This document shows positions 46,230-57,939 of a stretch of DNA of 64,000 nucleotides, one piece after another. Source of the DNA: Dromiciops gliroides (lineage: Eukaryota > Chordata > Mammalia > Microbiotheria > Microbiotheriidae); NCBI RefSeq assembly GCF_019393635.1, contig NC_057861.1, positions 303,325,468 through 303,389,467 of the forward strand. Direction: 5' to 3'. A program made the position numbers and the translations under genes. The notes below the pieces were generated by a model that saw only the letters and a list, made by a program, of their open reading frames with translations, did no database searches and was not told the DNA's origin. Positions within the stretch are counted from its first letter, which is position 1. Each line of letters begins with the position of its first letter.

Positions 46230-46689
46230 TGACACATAATACAAACAGGCCATATGAACATATAATATGAATTACACAAATTCAAATCCCTTTTGAATGA
46301 CTAGGAAGTCTTAGGAATTTTCTATGTTGATGTGAGGCCTGATTTTAAAGCATTGACAGCATTAACTCTTTATCTTGTGATTAGATCAGATATTAGATGG
46401 GCTGCCAAAATAGAGCCTATATAAGGCCAAGGTGCTCAAAATAGCCTTGCTATATACACTGTCCTGGGGCATATTTGCCAAACAAAGATGATGTTATTCA
46501 GTGTTACCAATCTGGGTGCTGACAGCCCCTATCCTAGTGTTGAGTCTCCCTTATCTAAGTACTTTGCTTCAGGCTGTCGGCAGATGGGTCAGCTCCTCCT
46601 CAGTCATCACCATTATCCTCTACTGTTTGTTTAATAATCAAGTTCACCTTCCAAAAAACTCAAAGAAAAACATGATAATGTCACTGGGT
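46230..46689. other. Unassigned sequence
   Basis: Nothing recognised. Confidence 0.45.
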
Positions 46690-46880
46690 TCAAATTCCAG
46701 CTTTCTAATTAAATAGCTCTAAGATTCTGGGCAAATCACTTCCTTCTAAGTCTCTGTTTTCTCACCCAATTAAGTGGGTGGGGAATTTAGAATAGCTCTA
46801 ATAATCTGTCAGTATGGCATTTTGTAGACCTCAGAAATGTAAACTCTATAGAAAGGTGATCTATTATTATTATTATCCCA
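46690..46880 (+). repeat. MIR-type SINE relic
   Basis: 'TCTGGGCAAATCACTTCC...TCTGTTTTCTCACCC...TATTATTATTATTATC'. Confidence 0.55.
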
Positions 46881-47039
46881 TTACCTAGTTAAAATAGATA
46901 ATGGCAGGACAAAATGTCCAACTGGATACAGGAAGTCTGTGAAACAGGCATTGAAGAACTGGATCACAAGGTATATGGAGGGGAAGATCAACCAATCTGT
47001 GTGATAGACACTCTGATAGACTATGGGTATGCAAAAACA

Positions 47040-49440
47040 GAAGTGAATCAGTTCCAGACCCTGAGGATCTTACCCTCTCGAGAAGAGGGAATAACATGTA
47101 CACTTATAAGTATAAATAAAATAGATAGCAAATAGATATGGTTTTCAAGGGAAGGCAATGACCACTGTGGGGAATTGAGAGAGGTTTCATGTAGAAGGTG
47201 ATGACTGAGCTATGACTTGAAGAAAGCCAGGGATTCTGAGGGGCAGAGGCATTTCAGACTTGCAGGTTAGCCAGTTCTAAGGTACAGTAATGGGAGATGG
47301 CAGGACCTGTGTGAAGAGAGGTAAGAAGGCCAGTTTAGCCGGACCTATGATCCATTAAGGCAATAATCATATGGGTGGAAAGACTTACTGGGGCCAGAAT
47401 GTGAAGTAAGTGTATTGAATATCCAACGTGGAAGTTTGCATTTGATCCCAGAGCCAATAGGAAGCAATTGGAGTTTATTGAGAAGGAAAATGCCCTGGTC
47501 AGACTTTGACTTTAGGAAAATCACTTCAGCAGCTGGGTGCAACTTGAATTGAAGTGGGAAAGAGATTTGAGGCAGAGAGAGCAATTAATTGGGAGATTAT
47601 TGCAATAGTCTAAATGAAAGATGATGAATGCTTGAACTAGGGCAATGACTGGATGGAGAGATGGAGAAATGTGAAAGGTTGTAGAAAAATGACAAGATTT
47701 GGCAAATGATTGGATATGTGGGATGAGGACAGCTACTGAGGATGACACCAAGGTGACTGAAAGAATAATAGTGGTCTCGACAGATTTAGGGAAATTTAGA
47801 AGAAGGGTAGTTATGGGAAGGAAAAGATGAGTTGCATTTTGTCTATACTGAGTTTATATGCCTATGGGATATCCAATTCAAAATGTCTAATAGGTAGTGG
47901 TGATGAGGGGCCAGTACTCAGAAAAGGGACTAAGGGTAAATATGTTGATTTGGGAGCTATTGTCATAGAGAGAATAATTCAGTCCATGGAAATTAATGAA
48001 GACATCAAAGGAAAGAGTAGAGGAGAAGAGAAGAAGTTCCAGGAAAAAGACTTGGATGGAACACGTATACTTAGAGAATTTAGTGGAAAATGATGCAGCA
48101 AAGGAGGCTAAGGAGCAACCAGAGAAGAAAACGAGGGAGCAGAGGCATAAAAAAAAAATCAAGGATGAAATATCCAGGAGGAAAAAGTGTTCAACAGTAT
48201 CAAATGCTGCCAAGTCAAGATGGATGAAAACCGAGAAAAAGCCATTAAGCAATCACTGGAAACTGGAGGGAGCAGTTTCAATGGAATAATAAGGATAGAA
48301 GTCAGACTACAAAAGGTTGAAGAAAGATTAAGAGGTGGGGAAAATGAATAAAATCAGTGTAGATAGCTTTTTCTATGGTATTGGCTGAGAATGAGAGGGA
48401 ACATATAAGAGGTCACAATGGGGATAAATTATAAGTTTCAGAAGGCAGCTAGGTGGCACAGTGGATAAAACACTGGCCCTGGATTCAGGAAGACCTGAGT
48501 TCAAATCTGGCCTCAGACACTTGACACTTACTAGCTGTGTGTCCCTGGACAAGTCACTTAACCCCAATTGCCTCACCAAAAGAAGAAGAAGAAGATGATG
48601 ACGATGACGACTAAGGCATAGATGCTGAAAGGTTAGGACCAGATAAAGGAATTTCAGAGTTTGTGATCATGAAAGTAGAATATTTCTGGCAAAATCAAGG
48701 ATGTAAAGCTGAGGTAGGATATAAGAGCCGGTCATGAGAACTGAGTAGGTTGAGGAAATGGGAGGTTAGGTTGTTTGAAGGAACAGTAACATAGATGTTG
48801 AAATCCCCCCCAAATAATGTCAGGTATTGTTGTAGAGGAAGATTGCAAACCAGGAACTAAACCTGAGAAAGGTAGGAGAATGAATATACAAGAATCTGGA
48901 TCCAATGATAAAATGTGAATGGAGTGAACTTCGAAGGAGAGACTGCTGATACAAAAGCATTGGGAAATGGCCATGAGTGTGTGAGTAGTATTTTGACTCC
49001 AGGAACCATGTGAGAAGGTGCAACCAATGGTGGAAAGAAAAGCTAAGGATGCCGTTTCATCTGGAGGGAGCCAGGTCTCCATAAGTGCAATAGACTGGAA
49101 GGAGTACAAGAACTCTTAAGTGAGAGGAAGGTCATTAATCAGGAAATGGAAATTCCAGGTGGTACAATGAATGGAGAAGGCTGTCAGAGTAGAGCATTAG
49201 AGAAGTGGGGTGAGGTGGGAGGAAATGAGAGCACACAAGGCAGCAAGGGCTGGGGAGATGCATAATTTACTCTTAGGCATTTGGAGATTCACTAGCAATA
49301 GAATTGGGAAAGTAAGATGGATAGAAGTTAGCTGACCACAGGAGAAGAGTCTGGGCAGATGTGACAGATCAAAGCAGAAGAGGAGAAACATTCTGCTTCA
49401 GTAGATACCTTCCCTTGGTGGTCATACTAAAGGCATAGGA
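47040..49440 (-). repeat. Long decayed L2-type LINE (EN, RT, 3' UTR)
   Basis: Minus-strand translation gives, in element order: IALMETWLPPDETASLAFLS and a DIIWGGFQH string (endonuclease, about 48740-49100), LDLAAFDTVEHFFLL (RT, about 48190), AEVIFLKSKSDQGIFLLNKL (RT end, about 47490) and the 3' UTR to about 47040. Frameshifts and stops throughout; SINE at 48444-48616. The most complete LINE in the window. Confidence 0.75.
48444..48616 (+). mobile_element. WSINE1-like SINE with (AAG)n/(GAY)n tail
   Basis: GGCAGCTAGGTGGCAC to CCTCACCAAAAG, then AAG repeats and a GATGATGACGATGACGAC run. Confidence 0.92.
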
Positions 49441-49486
49441 AAAAAATACAACCCTCAAACTTTATTCTCTAAAATAAATTAATGAG

Positions 49487-49645
49487 GGGCAGCTAGGTGG
49501 CGCAGTGGTTAGAGCACTGGCCTTGGATTCAGGAGGACCTGAGTTCAAATGAGGCCTTAGACACTTAACAATGACTAGCTGTGTGACCCTGTGCAAGTCA
49601 CTTAACCCCAATTGCCTCACAAAAATAAAAAATAAAATATAATAA
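49487..49645 (+). mobile_element. WSINE1-like SINE
   Basis: GGGGCAGCTAGGTGGCGC to TTGCCTCACAAAAATAAAAAATAAAAT; adjacent AATAAATTAATGA / AATAAATGAATGA are possible target copies. Confidence 0.92.
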
Positions 49646-49649
49646 ATGA

Positions 49650-51180
49650 ATGAGAAAACTTCAATAATACCAACCTAATGCCTACTTTCCCATCTATACA
49701 AAATCTTGAAGAGACTTATCTACACATGAATTAAGAGCATTCTTGATAAGTGTATTATTAAGGTACAGGAAAGTTTTTGAAAGTAATATCTTGCATTCAA
49801 ATTGGATTGCAATTTACTGAAAGATACAGAGAGTACAAAATTCCACTGTGCTTATTGTTTGTTGACTATGAAAAAACATCTGATTCAGTAGAATAAAAAT
49901 CATCTTTAAAGTTCTCTTCCAACAAGATGTCTCCCATGCATACCTAAATTTATTCAAGATTCCTTGAAAGATATAACAGAAGCAACCCCATTCAACAACT
50001 TTCTGATCATAAAAATCAGGAAATGCATAAAACAGGATCTGTGCTAGCATATATCTGAATGCTAGATAATGTTGATCGCCATTGTGATAGAGGAGATCCA
50101 GCACAGAGTCCAAGTCAAGGAGGTGGCAAAGTTTTCCAAATGTTTCTGTACATGGGTCATGCTGGATGCATCAGTCCAAGGCCCAGATCATTGCAGTCTT
50201 CTGGGAAAGATCTATAACCACCCAAAAAAGTTTGGCCTGACTTATGATGACAAATGTTATCTACCTCCAGGGGAAGAACTGATAAAAGCTGAATGCAGAT
50301 TGAAGCATACTTTAAAAAAAAACTTTCTGCATTAATTTTGGATTTTTGATCTGCATTTTCTCTTGCAACATAGCTAATATGGAAATTATTTGCACAACTA
50401 CACATATATAATCTATATAAAATTGCTATCCTTTTCAAGGAGGGGAGAGATGAGGGAGGGAGAGAATTTGGAACTAAAAACATTTTTATATGAATGTTAA
50501 AGATTTTTATTTATACTTAATTGAGGAAAAATACAATAAAAATTAAATATAAAATAAAAATTTTGGCCTGATCAGGAAAAGATGGAAGGAAAAGATGGAG
50601 ATAGATGAAGAATGCCTGTTAGCCAGACCACAACATGTAGCTGGATGGACTGTCTTTAGAGTTTGCCCATGAAAGCTGAAACAGCACAAATGGACAACAT
50701 GTTGAACCTAGAATTGAACAGGAGTAGGAGTAGTCTCTTGCCTTCAAGAAATTGAAAAGTTCTTGTAATAACTGAGCTTCTCCCAGAATTAAAGGCCCAT
50801 ATTTTTGTTGTTATGTGAATGTGAGACATGGAACACAATAGTCTCTGAAGAACTGAAAATTAATATTACACAGATGGCAATTAAGAAACCCATGTTGAAT
50901 TTGAGCAGTCTGTACCATATAATCAATAAAGAACCTGGAAGAACCAGAATTAAAGATTTCATCAGAGAAATGTAGGAAAGGAAGAAAAGACGGGTTGGTC
51001 ATTTGGAAAGGATGAGGGATGACAGGTGGACAGCCCACATGCTCCACCAATATTTTGTTGATGTCATGAGACTTCCAACACATTGAGGATGGCCTACCTG
51101 TGGATAATTGGTGGGAGCACATGGTCAGGTGTAGCCCAGAATGGGCAAGTGCAGATAGGTTATGAGTACTTGAAAGAGAT
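49650..51180 (+). repeat. RTE-type LINE remnant, copy 2, split by an L1
   Basis: RT-like string LFVDYEKTSDSVE near 49860. The C-terminal end at 50980-51060 reads RRVGHLERMRDDRWTAHMLH with one frame adjustment, resembling the RTE ORF end. Shares the 6.4-7.4 kb copy's landmarks. Confidence 0.6.
50241..50561 (+). mobile_element. L1 3' UTR with 10-bp TSD
   Basis: TTTGGCCTGA at 50231-50240 and 50562-50571. 321 bp, severely 5'-truncated, with the purine tract and A-rich end. It interrupts the RTE. Confidence 0.9.
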
Positions 51181-51202
51181 CTACTTAAAAATTATACCCT
51201 GA

Positions 51203-51510
51203 GGGGCAGCTAAGTGGCTCAGTGGATAGAGCACCAGCCCTGGAATCAAAAGGACCTGAGTTCAAACCTGGCCTCAGGCACTTACTAACTATATGACCTT
51301 GAGCAAGTCACCTAACCTCTGTTTGCCTAAGAGGTAGTTCAGAAAAACCTGAATTCAAATCGGCCTCAGACATTTACTAGTTCTGTGACCCTGGACAAAT
51401 CATTTAACTTCTGTTTGCCTTAATCTACTGGAGAAGGAAGTGGCAAATTACTCTGATATCTTTGCCAAGAAAAATCCATGGGCACAAAGAGTCTGACACA
51501 ACTGAATCAA
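51203..51510 (+). mobile_element. MAR1-like SINE with internal partial duplication
   Basis: GGGGCAGCTAAGTGGC at 51203. The core ('CTGAGTTCAAACC...TCACCTAACCTC') is followed by a second core ('CTGAATTCAAATC...TCATTTAACTTC') before the MAR1 3' part. Confidence 0.85.
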
Positions 51511-51524
51511 GAAGACTCGACTCT

Positions 51525-51625
51525 TAAAATCAGACAGTGTTAGAGATGGAAGGGAGTTAGATACCATTAAGTCCCACCCACATACATTATAGATGAAGAA
51601 ACTGAAGCACAGAAATAGGAAATTT
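51525..51625 (-). repeat. MIR-type SINE relic, minus
   Basis: 'AGAGATGGAAGGGAGTTAG...ATAGATGAAGAAACTGAAGCAC'. Confidence 0.6.
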
Positions 51626-51659
51626 CCCTTTGTAGTGTTTCTATATGTTTTACATATAC

Positions 51660-51800
51660 TAATATATCTATGCGTTGTCTCCCCTAATAGAACATAAGAT
51701 ACTTTAAAGCAGGGGCTAGTTTCTTTTTTGTCTTTGAATACCCAGGACCTAGCTCAGTGCCTGGCATGTAGTAAGCAATTAATAAATACTCCTTCACTGT
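51660..51800 (+). repeat. L2-type LINE 3' tail
   Basis: 'TTGTCTCCCCTAATAGAAC...TCAGTGCCTGGCATGTAGTAAG...AATAAATAC'. Confidence 0.7.
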
Positions 51801-51841
51801 GTAAGAGAGATGAGTCCACATGAGCACTCTCTCTCTCTCTC

Positions 51842-51949
51842 TCATGTGTGTATATATATATATATATGTATGTATGTATATATATATGTATATATGTATA
51901 TGTATGTATGTGTGTATATGTATGTGTATATGTGTGTGTATATGTATAT

Positions 51950-52003
<54 letters not shown>
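51842..52003. repeat. (TA)n/(TG)n alternating microsatellite
   Basis: Alternating purine/pyrimidine for about 160 bp, ending in a pure TA run. Confidence 0.97.
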
Positions 52004-52006
<3 letters not shown>

Positions 52007-52714
52007 GCTTGAGGATGGTATTGATCTATATGATCTGAGGCCTGACCTGCCTCAAGAAGAGGCAGGTGACTAGCCTGGAAGGCTGGCTAGGGGGAGAAGA
52101 GCAGGCAGGCTTCTGTACAGACTAGAATTATATCTATCTGCTCCCTTCAAATATCTCTGATCTAGGAGTATGGGACTAGTTTCACAAGGAAAAACACTTC
52201 CTAGTCACTATTAAGGGAGAAGTTAGGTCTTAGCTCACTCAGTGGAGCTAGTTGCTTCAAGCCAAATGCTGTTTACACAAAAGACTGTAACAAATAGCAA
52301 ATAACAAGAAAAAACTATTTATCCAAGCAAAACAGCGAAGAGAAATTGCAGAAGACTTGAAGATTAGAGTATACCAGAAACTATAAGAATAAATGAGCAC
52401 TCAGTAAAAGAACTTTGGAGAGAGACATACAGAGAGATGGGGAGGGGGGAGAAAACAGACCAAGAGAGGGAGGGAGAGAAGAAAGAGAAAGAGAGAGAAG
52501 GGGGGGGGGGGACATTGGGAGAGGGAAAGAAAGAAGTCCTCTGATTCTAAATGATGGAAGTCTAGTAGGTTAGGTGCTTGGCTTCCCCTATATGTCTGCA
52601 GTTCTGGGGAGGAAGTTAGCACTTGCTCTTTCAACCATCTCTCTCCTGCTTGAAGTATCTTTGGTCCATGTCTCCTTCATGTTTCTCTCTGTGGCACTGC
52701 CCCAACCCTGGATT
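52004..52714. other. Unassigned; purine-rich with G11 run at 52501-52511
   Basis: 52410-52535 is G/A-rich low complexity. The rest is unrecognised. Confidence 0.45.
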
Positions 52715-52728
52715 AAAACTCCAGGGAA

Positions 52729-52883
52729 GGGGGCATCTAGGTGGCGCAGTGGATAGAGCACCGGCCCTGGAGTCAGGAGTACCTGAGTTCAAATCCGGCC
52801 TCAGACACTTAACACTTACTAGCTGTGTGATCCTGGGCAAGTCACTTAACCCCAATTGCCTCACTAAAAAAAAAAAACAAAAA
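52729..52883 (+). mobile_element. WSINE1-like SINE, near-consensus, 14-bp TSD
   Basis: AAAACTCCAGGGAA at 52715-52728 and 52884-52897. Confidence 0.96.
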
Positions 52884-52899
52884 AAAACTCCAGGGAAAC

Positions 52900-53008
52900 T
52901 TCAATACCACAAAGCTATTTACCTTTTGGGGGTCTATACTGAGTGAAATTGACCATTTGAGTATTTTATGTTTTCTACATTTGTTCATTGTGTTTCATAT
53001 CCTATGTA
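52900..53008 (+). repeat. Local duplicate, copy 1
   Basis: TTCAATACCACAAAG through 'CCATTTGAGTATTTTATG' to CCTATGTA matches 55665-55784 in the same orientation. Confidence 0.75.
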
Positions 53009-53650
53009 GCTCAAGAAGCAAAAACCCAAGTCCCTTACATAGGTGCTCTGTGTTCTACTCAGCATTCTTTCCTCCAGTTGGTAGTCACAGCTCCCTTCAC
53101 ATACACAGAAGCCCAAAAAATGTCCCAGACTAGTTGGATGCTGAGCTATATTTGACTGATTGATTGATTGATTGATTGGCTGGAGTGACTTGCTCAAGAC
53201 CACATGACTAGTAAGTGTCAGAGCCCAGGATCATCTCTCTAACCTTCCCTGTGACATACCACCATCTTTGGCCTCACACACAGGTCAGTGTTTTTTCTAC
53301 TGCTCCATCAATTCCCTCTGCAACGGGTCATAAGACCTTATTGACTGGTCAGTCTCAGAGAAACAACATGAAACATTCTCTCCTCCTCACTCTCCAAATT
53401 CCCCACTCCCTCTCAAACACAAACAAGGCTCAAACTTCATATCACGTGGATGTTTGTATGTCAAAAAAAGTTATGGCAAGCACTTATGGGCCTTTCATTG
53501 ATGTGGGTCTGGCAAATGCTTTCAGGTCATTTTAACTGTAGCTGTAACCATAAAGCAAGAAAATAAGATAGTATATTCCAGTTATCTCTGTACTTAATTA
53601 ATCAGTCAGCCAACTAGCAATGATGATGCACCTACTATGTGCCGCAGACA
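53009..53650. other. Unassigned; (TGAT)n at 53153-53178, small MIR relic 53172-53235
   Basis: A 106-codon ORF at 53215-53535 has no domain. Confidence 0.45.
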
Positions 53651-53654
53651 ATGG

Positions 53655-53925
53655 ACTAAGGGCTGAAAACAGCTAGCATTTATATAGTGTTTTGAGGTTT
53701 ACAAAGCTCTTTACAATTATTATCTCATTTTAACTTCACAACAACTTTGGGAGGTTAAGTGCCATTATTATCCCCATTTTATAGTTGAGGAAACTGAGGC
53801 CAACAGTGGTTAAAGCGACTCACACGGGGTCACACAGTTAATGTCAGAGACCAGATTTGAACTTGGACCTTCCTGACTCCAAACCCATCATTCCATCCAC
53901 TGAACCTCCTAAGCTGCCTCTACTT
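53655..53925 (-). repeat. MIR-type SINE, nearly full, minus
   Basis: 'GCATTTATATAGTGTTTTGAGG...CATTTTATAGTTGAGGAAACTG...GTCACACAGTTAATG...CCTAAGCTGCCTC'. Confidence 0.75.
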
Positions 53926-54085
53926 AACATCCCTTATCTCTAACCATAATGTTCAAAGATCTGAAGTATCTGTGCATGAACAATAAGCGGGACTTCACAG
54001 CCTCTAGTTTATATTTTCTGAAAAATGATACCAGAGTTGCTATTTTCTTAAAAAGGAAAAAACAAACAAACAACATTCCATAAGG

Positions 54086-54095
54086 GGTGTGTGTA

Positions 54096-54126
<31 letters not shown>

Positions 54127-54145
54127 CTGTGTGTGTGTGTGTGTT
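54086..54145. repeat. (GT)n microsatellite
   Basis: Interrupted by ATCC and TC. Confidence 0.97.
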
Positions 54146-54744
54146 ATAAGATGATCAGGTCCTGGCTTGCTAGTCTTTGGGTGCATTTGGCAGTTCTGCT
54201 GCTGAGCAAAGCAGTCAGTTGGGTAATTCCCCTTGAGGGCTCATCCTTATTGAATGAAGTCTTACTCTTGTCATGCCCCTCTGCCCACTGTGCCACCTTC
54301 CAGGCCTCATTCCAAGCAGAGGTATGTAGGTGCTAAATCAGCCACCAGGGGGCTCCCGTGGAACTCAGTGAAGTCCTCACTCCCTTAGAAAGCCAGCAAG
54401 GCTTTATGTAACAAAGAGATGTAAATCCTGGGATGAAAGGACGGACCTCACACGGTGGCCAAATTCTGCAGCCAGAATAGGGCAGATTTCAGGGAGGTGG
54501 CAAGTCCCACAATAGCTGCTAGTGATTCCCCAAGCCGGGCTGAAAGGAATCCCAGGATCACAGAATATTAGAGCTGAACATAAGATTGCCAACTCCCTGG
54601 GTCTCTGCCCAGCTTGGCTGGTATTTGTATCGCAGAAGCCAGTTTCAGTTAATTGATATGTCATGGTATAGCTTATTTTGTTTTCATTTGGCTTTTTAAA
54701 ACTGCCACCAAAAGACATGCTAATGATCACCCCTTCATTTTACA
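54146..54744. other. Unassigned sequence
   Basis: ORFs of 81 and 108 codons have no domain. Confidence 0.45.
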
Positions 54745-55140
54745 GATGAGGAGAATGAGGCCTCACTCCTCCCCACCCCCATATCTAGTCCATTCCCAAC
54801 ACCCCACCCCCATATCCAGTCTGCTCCCAAGGCCTGTCGATGTTATCTTCTTAGCATTTCTCCATATGCCCCTTCTCTCTTCTAACAATGCCACCTGTCT
54901 GGTGCAGGCCCCAGTCCCCTTATGTCTGCCGGTGGGTCAGCCTGCCTCAAGTGCCTCCCTGTTCCAGCTCATCATTCCTTCAGTAGCTAAAGTGATCTTC
55001 CTACAGTGCACCAGTGGCTCCCTATTACCTCCAGGATCAAATATAAAGGCTCTGTTTGGTATTCAAAGCCCTTCATAGCCAGGTCCCTCTTACCTTTCAG
55101 GTGCCTCTCCTTCCTCCTCTTTCCTCTTGATCTATAAGGG
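54745..55140 (+). repeat. L2-type LINE, RT C-terminal region
   Basis: 'AGCTAAAGTGATCTTCCTAC...GGCTCCCTATTACCTCCAGG...ATTCAAAGCCCTTCATAGCC'. Confidence 0.65.
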
Positions 55141-55664
55141 CTATGGAAATAATTCCAACCTTTCTCTTTCTGGACCCTTCAGGCTTGGTATTATTTCCTT
55201 CTGTTTTTTCTCTCTTGGTTTTCCAGGAAGGGGATGCGTGGAGATGTCTCTTTCTTCTCCCTGTAGCAGCAGCTTTACCTTAAAAAAGAAGCACATAACT
55301 GCTGGAAACATGTGCTAGGTGAGTAGGAAATTGGTCTTTAAGCCCCTGGTGGCCTCCTTCTTCTTTTCTTTTTCTGAGTATAGGTCAGTGGCTAGAAAGC
55401 CAGAAAAATGGATATTTCTTGGCTCTGTGTTTATAAATTCATGGGCAATCCTGAGTTTGAGAGTTCCTGAATTCAGGGGGGAAAAAAGAATTATCTTAAA
55501 TGCGTGCTTCATGGAAGAGAAGAATATCACTGCTAGGATTATCTTATATCTGAAGAACAAAAGTCCTGGCTATGTAAGGGCTTTGAACTTTGCAAACCCT
55601 TTATGATAATTGCATTGAATTACTGGAGCAGTGTGGGTCTGAGATGAATGCAAAATGCCTATTC
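55141..55664. other. Unassigned sequence
   Basis: Opposed ORFs (95 and 81 codons) have no domain. Confidence 0.45.
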
Positions 55665-55784
55665 TTCAGTACCACAAAGGTAGTTACCTTTCTGGGTACT
55701 ATCCAGAATGAAATTAGCCATTTGAGTATTTTATGTTTTCTATATTTGTTCACATATGTCTTTGTGTCTCTTGTGTCCTATGTA
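55665..55784 (+). repeat. Local duplicate, copy 2
   Basis: Matches 52900-53008 with a short insertion near CACATATGTC. Confidence 0.75.
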
Positions 55785-56556
55785 AATTCTACTGGAAAGG
55801 AAATAAATACCTATCCTCTTCCTGATACCCATATTGTATACTGAGTACTTCTTTGGGAGAGCACCCTGTTATCCACATTTGGGGAAACCCTATACATGAA
55901 CCATACCTAAACTTTGTTTTAGAGATTTCTCTGAAGTTTTAATCCAGTGTTGGGACAGTGGCATAGAGAGAAATATGACAACTCTGAAGTCACACTCAAC
56001 AGGATTGAACCACATACCTTATGAGGGTATTTGGGGCCTTAGGGAAGAGAGAAAGAGAGAGAGAGACAGAGACACAGAGAGACACAAGAGAGAGAGATGA
56101 AAATACAATACATGAAATTATGTGTCATGCTTTTCTTAGTAGAAGGTGAAATAATAGGTAATGTTATTTCATTATGCAAAACATTAAATTCACCCTGTTT
56201 TGACAGTTTCAGATGATCTTTACTGTACATGCATACAATATAGAGGATTACAAAGAAAACTAATTATTTTGAAATAGGTATCAAAATCTTTTTTGAAATC
56301 CATGGACTCTAGATTAAGAACCCCTGTTTTAAATAATGAATCTCCACTTTTACAATAACTGATTCACACACAACCTTTCAGGAACAGCACTACTATATAT
56401 AAAGTCAAGCTATACATGTGTTGGTCAATCCCATCCTCACACTGTGAGAATCATCCATTCTGATGACTCGTGGTCACTGGCCCAAGGAGACATTGCTTCA
56501 GTTCTTGAAAGGGCTTCTTAATAAACATAGTCAGGACCAGCCCAGTGGTAAATGTT
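55785..56556. other. Unassigned; GA-rich 56044-56096
   Basis: Searched on the minus strand for a terminal OACYL exon; none recognised. Confidence 0.45.
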
Positions 56557-56570
56557 AAAAAGCAGTGTCC

Positions 56571-56726
56571 TGGGGCAGCTAGGTGGCACAGTGGATAGAG
56601 CACCAGCCCTGGATTCAGGAGGACCTGAGTTCAAATCCGGTCTCAGACACTTAACACTTACTAGCTGTGTGACCCTGAGAAAGTCACTTAACCCCAATTG
56701 CCTCACCAAAAAAAATTAAAAATTAA
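56571..56726 (+). mobile_element. WSINE1-like SINE with 14-bp TSD
   Basis: AAAAAGCAGTGTCC at 56557-56570 and 56727-56740. Confidence 0.96.
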
Positions 56727-56740
56727 AAAAAGCAGTGTCC

Positions 56741-57272
56741 AGAGAAAAGATAGAATTAAGGAAGGAAAAGAAGGCAGAGTGGGTATGATTATTCTCTGGG
56801 AAAAAAATAATTAACTGACATCTTTCCTTTTACTTAGTAAACATGTGATTACAAGCAGGGCTTCAATATAAACACAGGCATGCAGATATAGATATAGATA
56901 TAAATATATATAAACATATGCATTGGAGCAAAGCCATTCATACCTTTGCCTAGGATTTCCTCTAGTCCTCTCATATATCAGCACACTTCCTAGGCCCTTC
57001 CCCATCTATCATAGCACACTTATCTCCCATGGAAACTGTATTACTCACACCCATCCCTCCTCCCCAGAGATCTAAGCTTACTATAAGATTAGAAGTCACA
57101 GACAAATTGCAGATTTGTCAGGGAATCCATCATACTGATGAAATCATAGGTCCAGCCCAAATAACGATGATGGGAGGATAGACACAGTTAGTGATATCAT
57201 TCAATATCAATTTTTAATACCCAAAAGACAATGACAAAGCAAATGCTTTGTAGTAATATTATAAAGTGGAGC
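56741..57272. other. Unassigned; (GATATA)n at 56884-56912
   Basis: No terminal OACYL exon recognised. Confidence 0.45.
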
Positions 57273-57490
57273 ACCTAGGTGGCACAGTGGATAGAGCACT
57301 GGGCCTGGAGTCAAGAAGACCTGAGTTCAAGTCTGTCTGACCCTGGACAAGTCACTTAACCCTGCTTGCCTCAGTTTCCTTATCTGTAAAACAAGCTGAA
57401 AAGGAAATGGCAAACCACTCCAGTATCTTTGCCAAGAAAATCCGAAATGAAGTTACAAAGAGTCAGATATGACTGAAACAACTGAACAAG
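57273..57490 (+). mobile_element. MAR1-like long SINE with core deletion
   Basis: GAGCACCTAGGTGGCAC to TGACTGAAACAACTGAAC. Part of the core between 'GTTCAAGTCTG' and 'CTGACCCTGG' is missing. TATAAAGTG flanks both sides. Confidence 0.9.
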
Positions 57491-57796
57491 AACAAATAGT
57501 ATAAAGTGCTATTTATCTTTATTTCCATTTAGATCTTGACCAGTAGCTTCCCTCTCTAAATTCCATAATCCTAGGATTCACCATTATGACTTCATCAAAT
57601 AGCTCTGTTGACTAGTTGGCCCCCAAACCCTTGTTACAGAAAGAAAAATTATAAGGATGTCATATTATGCCAAAACACTTCTCCCTTTTTCAAGAAAAAG
57701 CAGAAACAATTAAGCTCAAAGAAAATGGCTTTTTATCGCCTTCATTTGCCAATGAAAGAGCAGATTGTGTCACAAAGAGCCAACAAGAGAACTCAC

Positions 57797-57939
57797 CATG
57801 TTGGTGTCAGTGTAGTGAATAAGAGTTTCCTGAAGGCCATTGTACAGTATGATCAGCATTAGATGTACCAAGTAGCAGGCGTAACTAATGTGGGCAAGTA
57901 AATTCCAAATGTCACCAGAAAGCACTTGATTCACCAGAC
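57797..57939 (-). CDS. OACYL: OACYL-like exon 4 of 4 in the window (47 codons)
   Basis: A strong acceptor (TTTCTTCACAG) and a strong donor (ATG|GTGAGT) bound 143 nt: two bases completing a Gly codon, then 47 open codons. The translation reads [20 protein letters not shown] and [20 protein letters not shown], ending HYTDTNM. This is the second-last stretch of acyltransferase-3 proteins, with the hallmark Y-x-x-YLVH in a membrane helix. It joins exon 3 in the correct phase. A last exon of some tens of codons should follow at lower coordinates but was not recognised. Confidence 0.82.

Noticed and set aside
47887..48289. Opposed ORFs of 121 (minus) and 97 (plus) codons
   Set aside because: The minus ORF is a fragment of the L2 reverse transcriptase and the plus ORF is its shadow.
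54653..55078. 141-codon plus-strand ORF
   Set aside because: Its second half is decayed L2 reverse transcriptase; no intact gene.
52004..57796. Terminal OACYL exon
   Set aside because: The minus strand was scanned for a membrane segment followed by an (E)(S/A)P motif with an acceptor; no convincing block was found.
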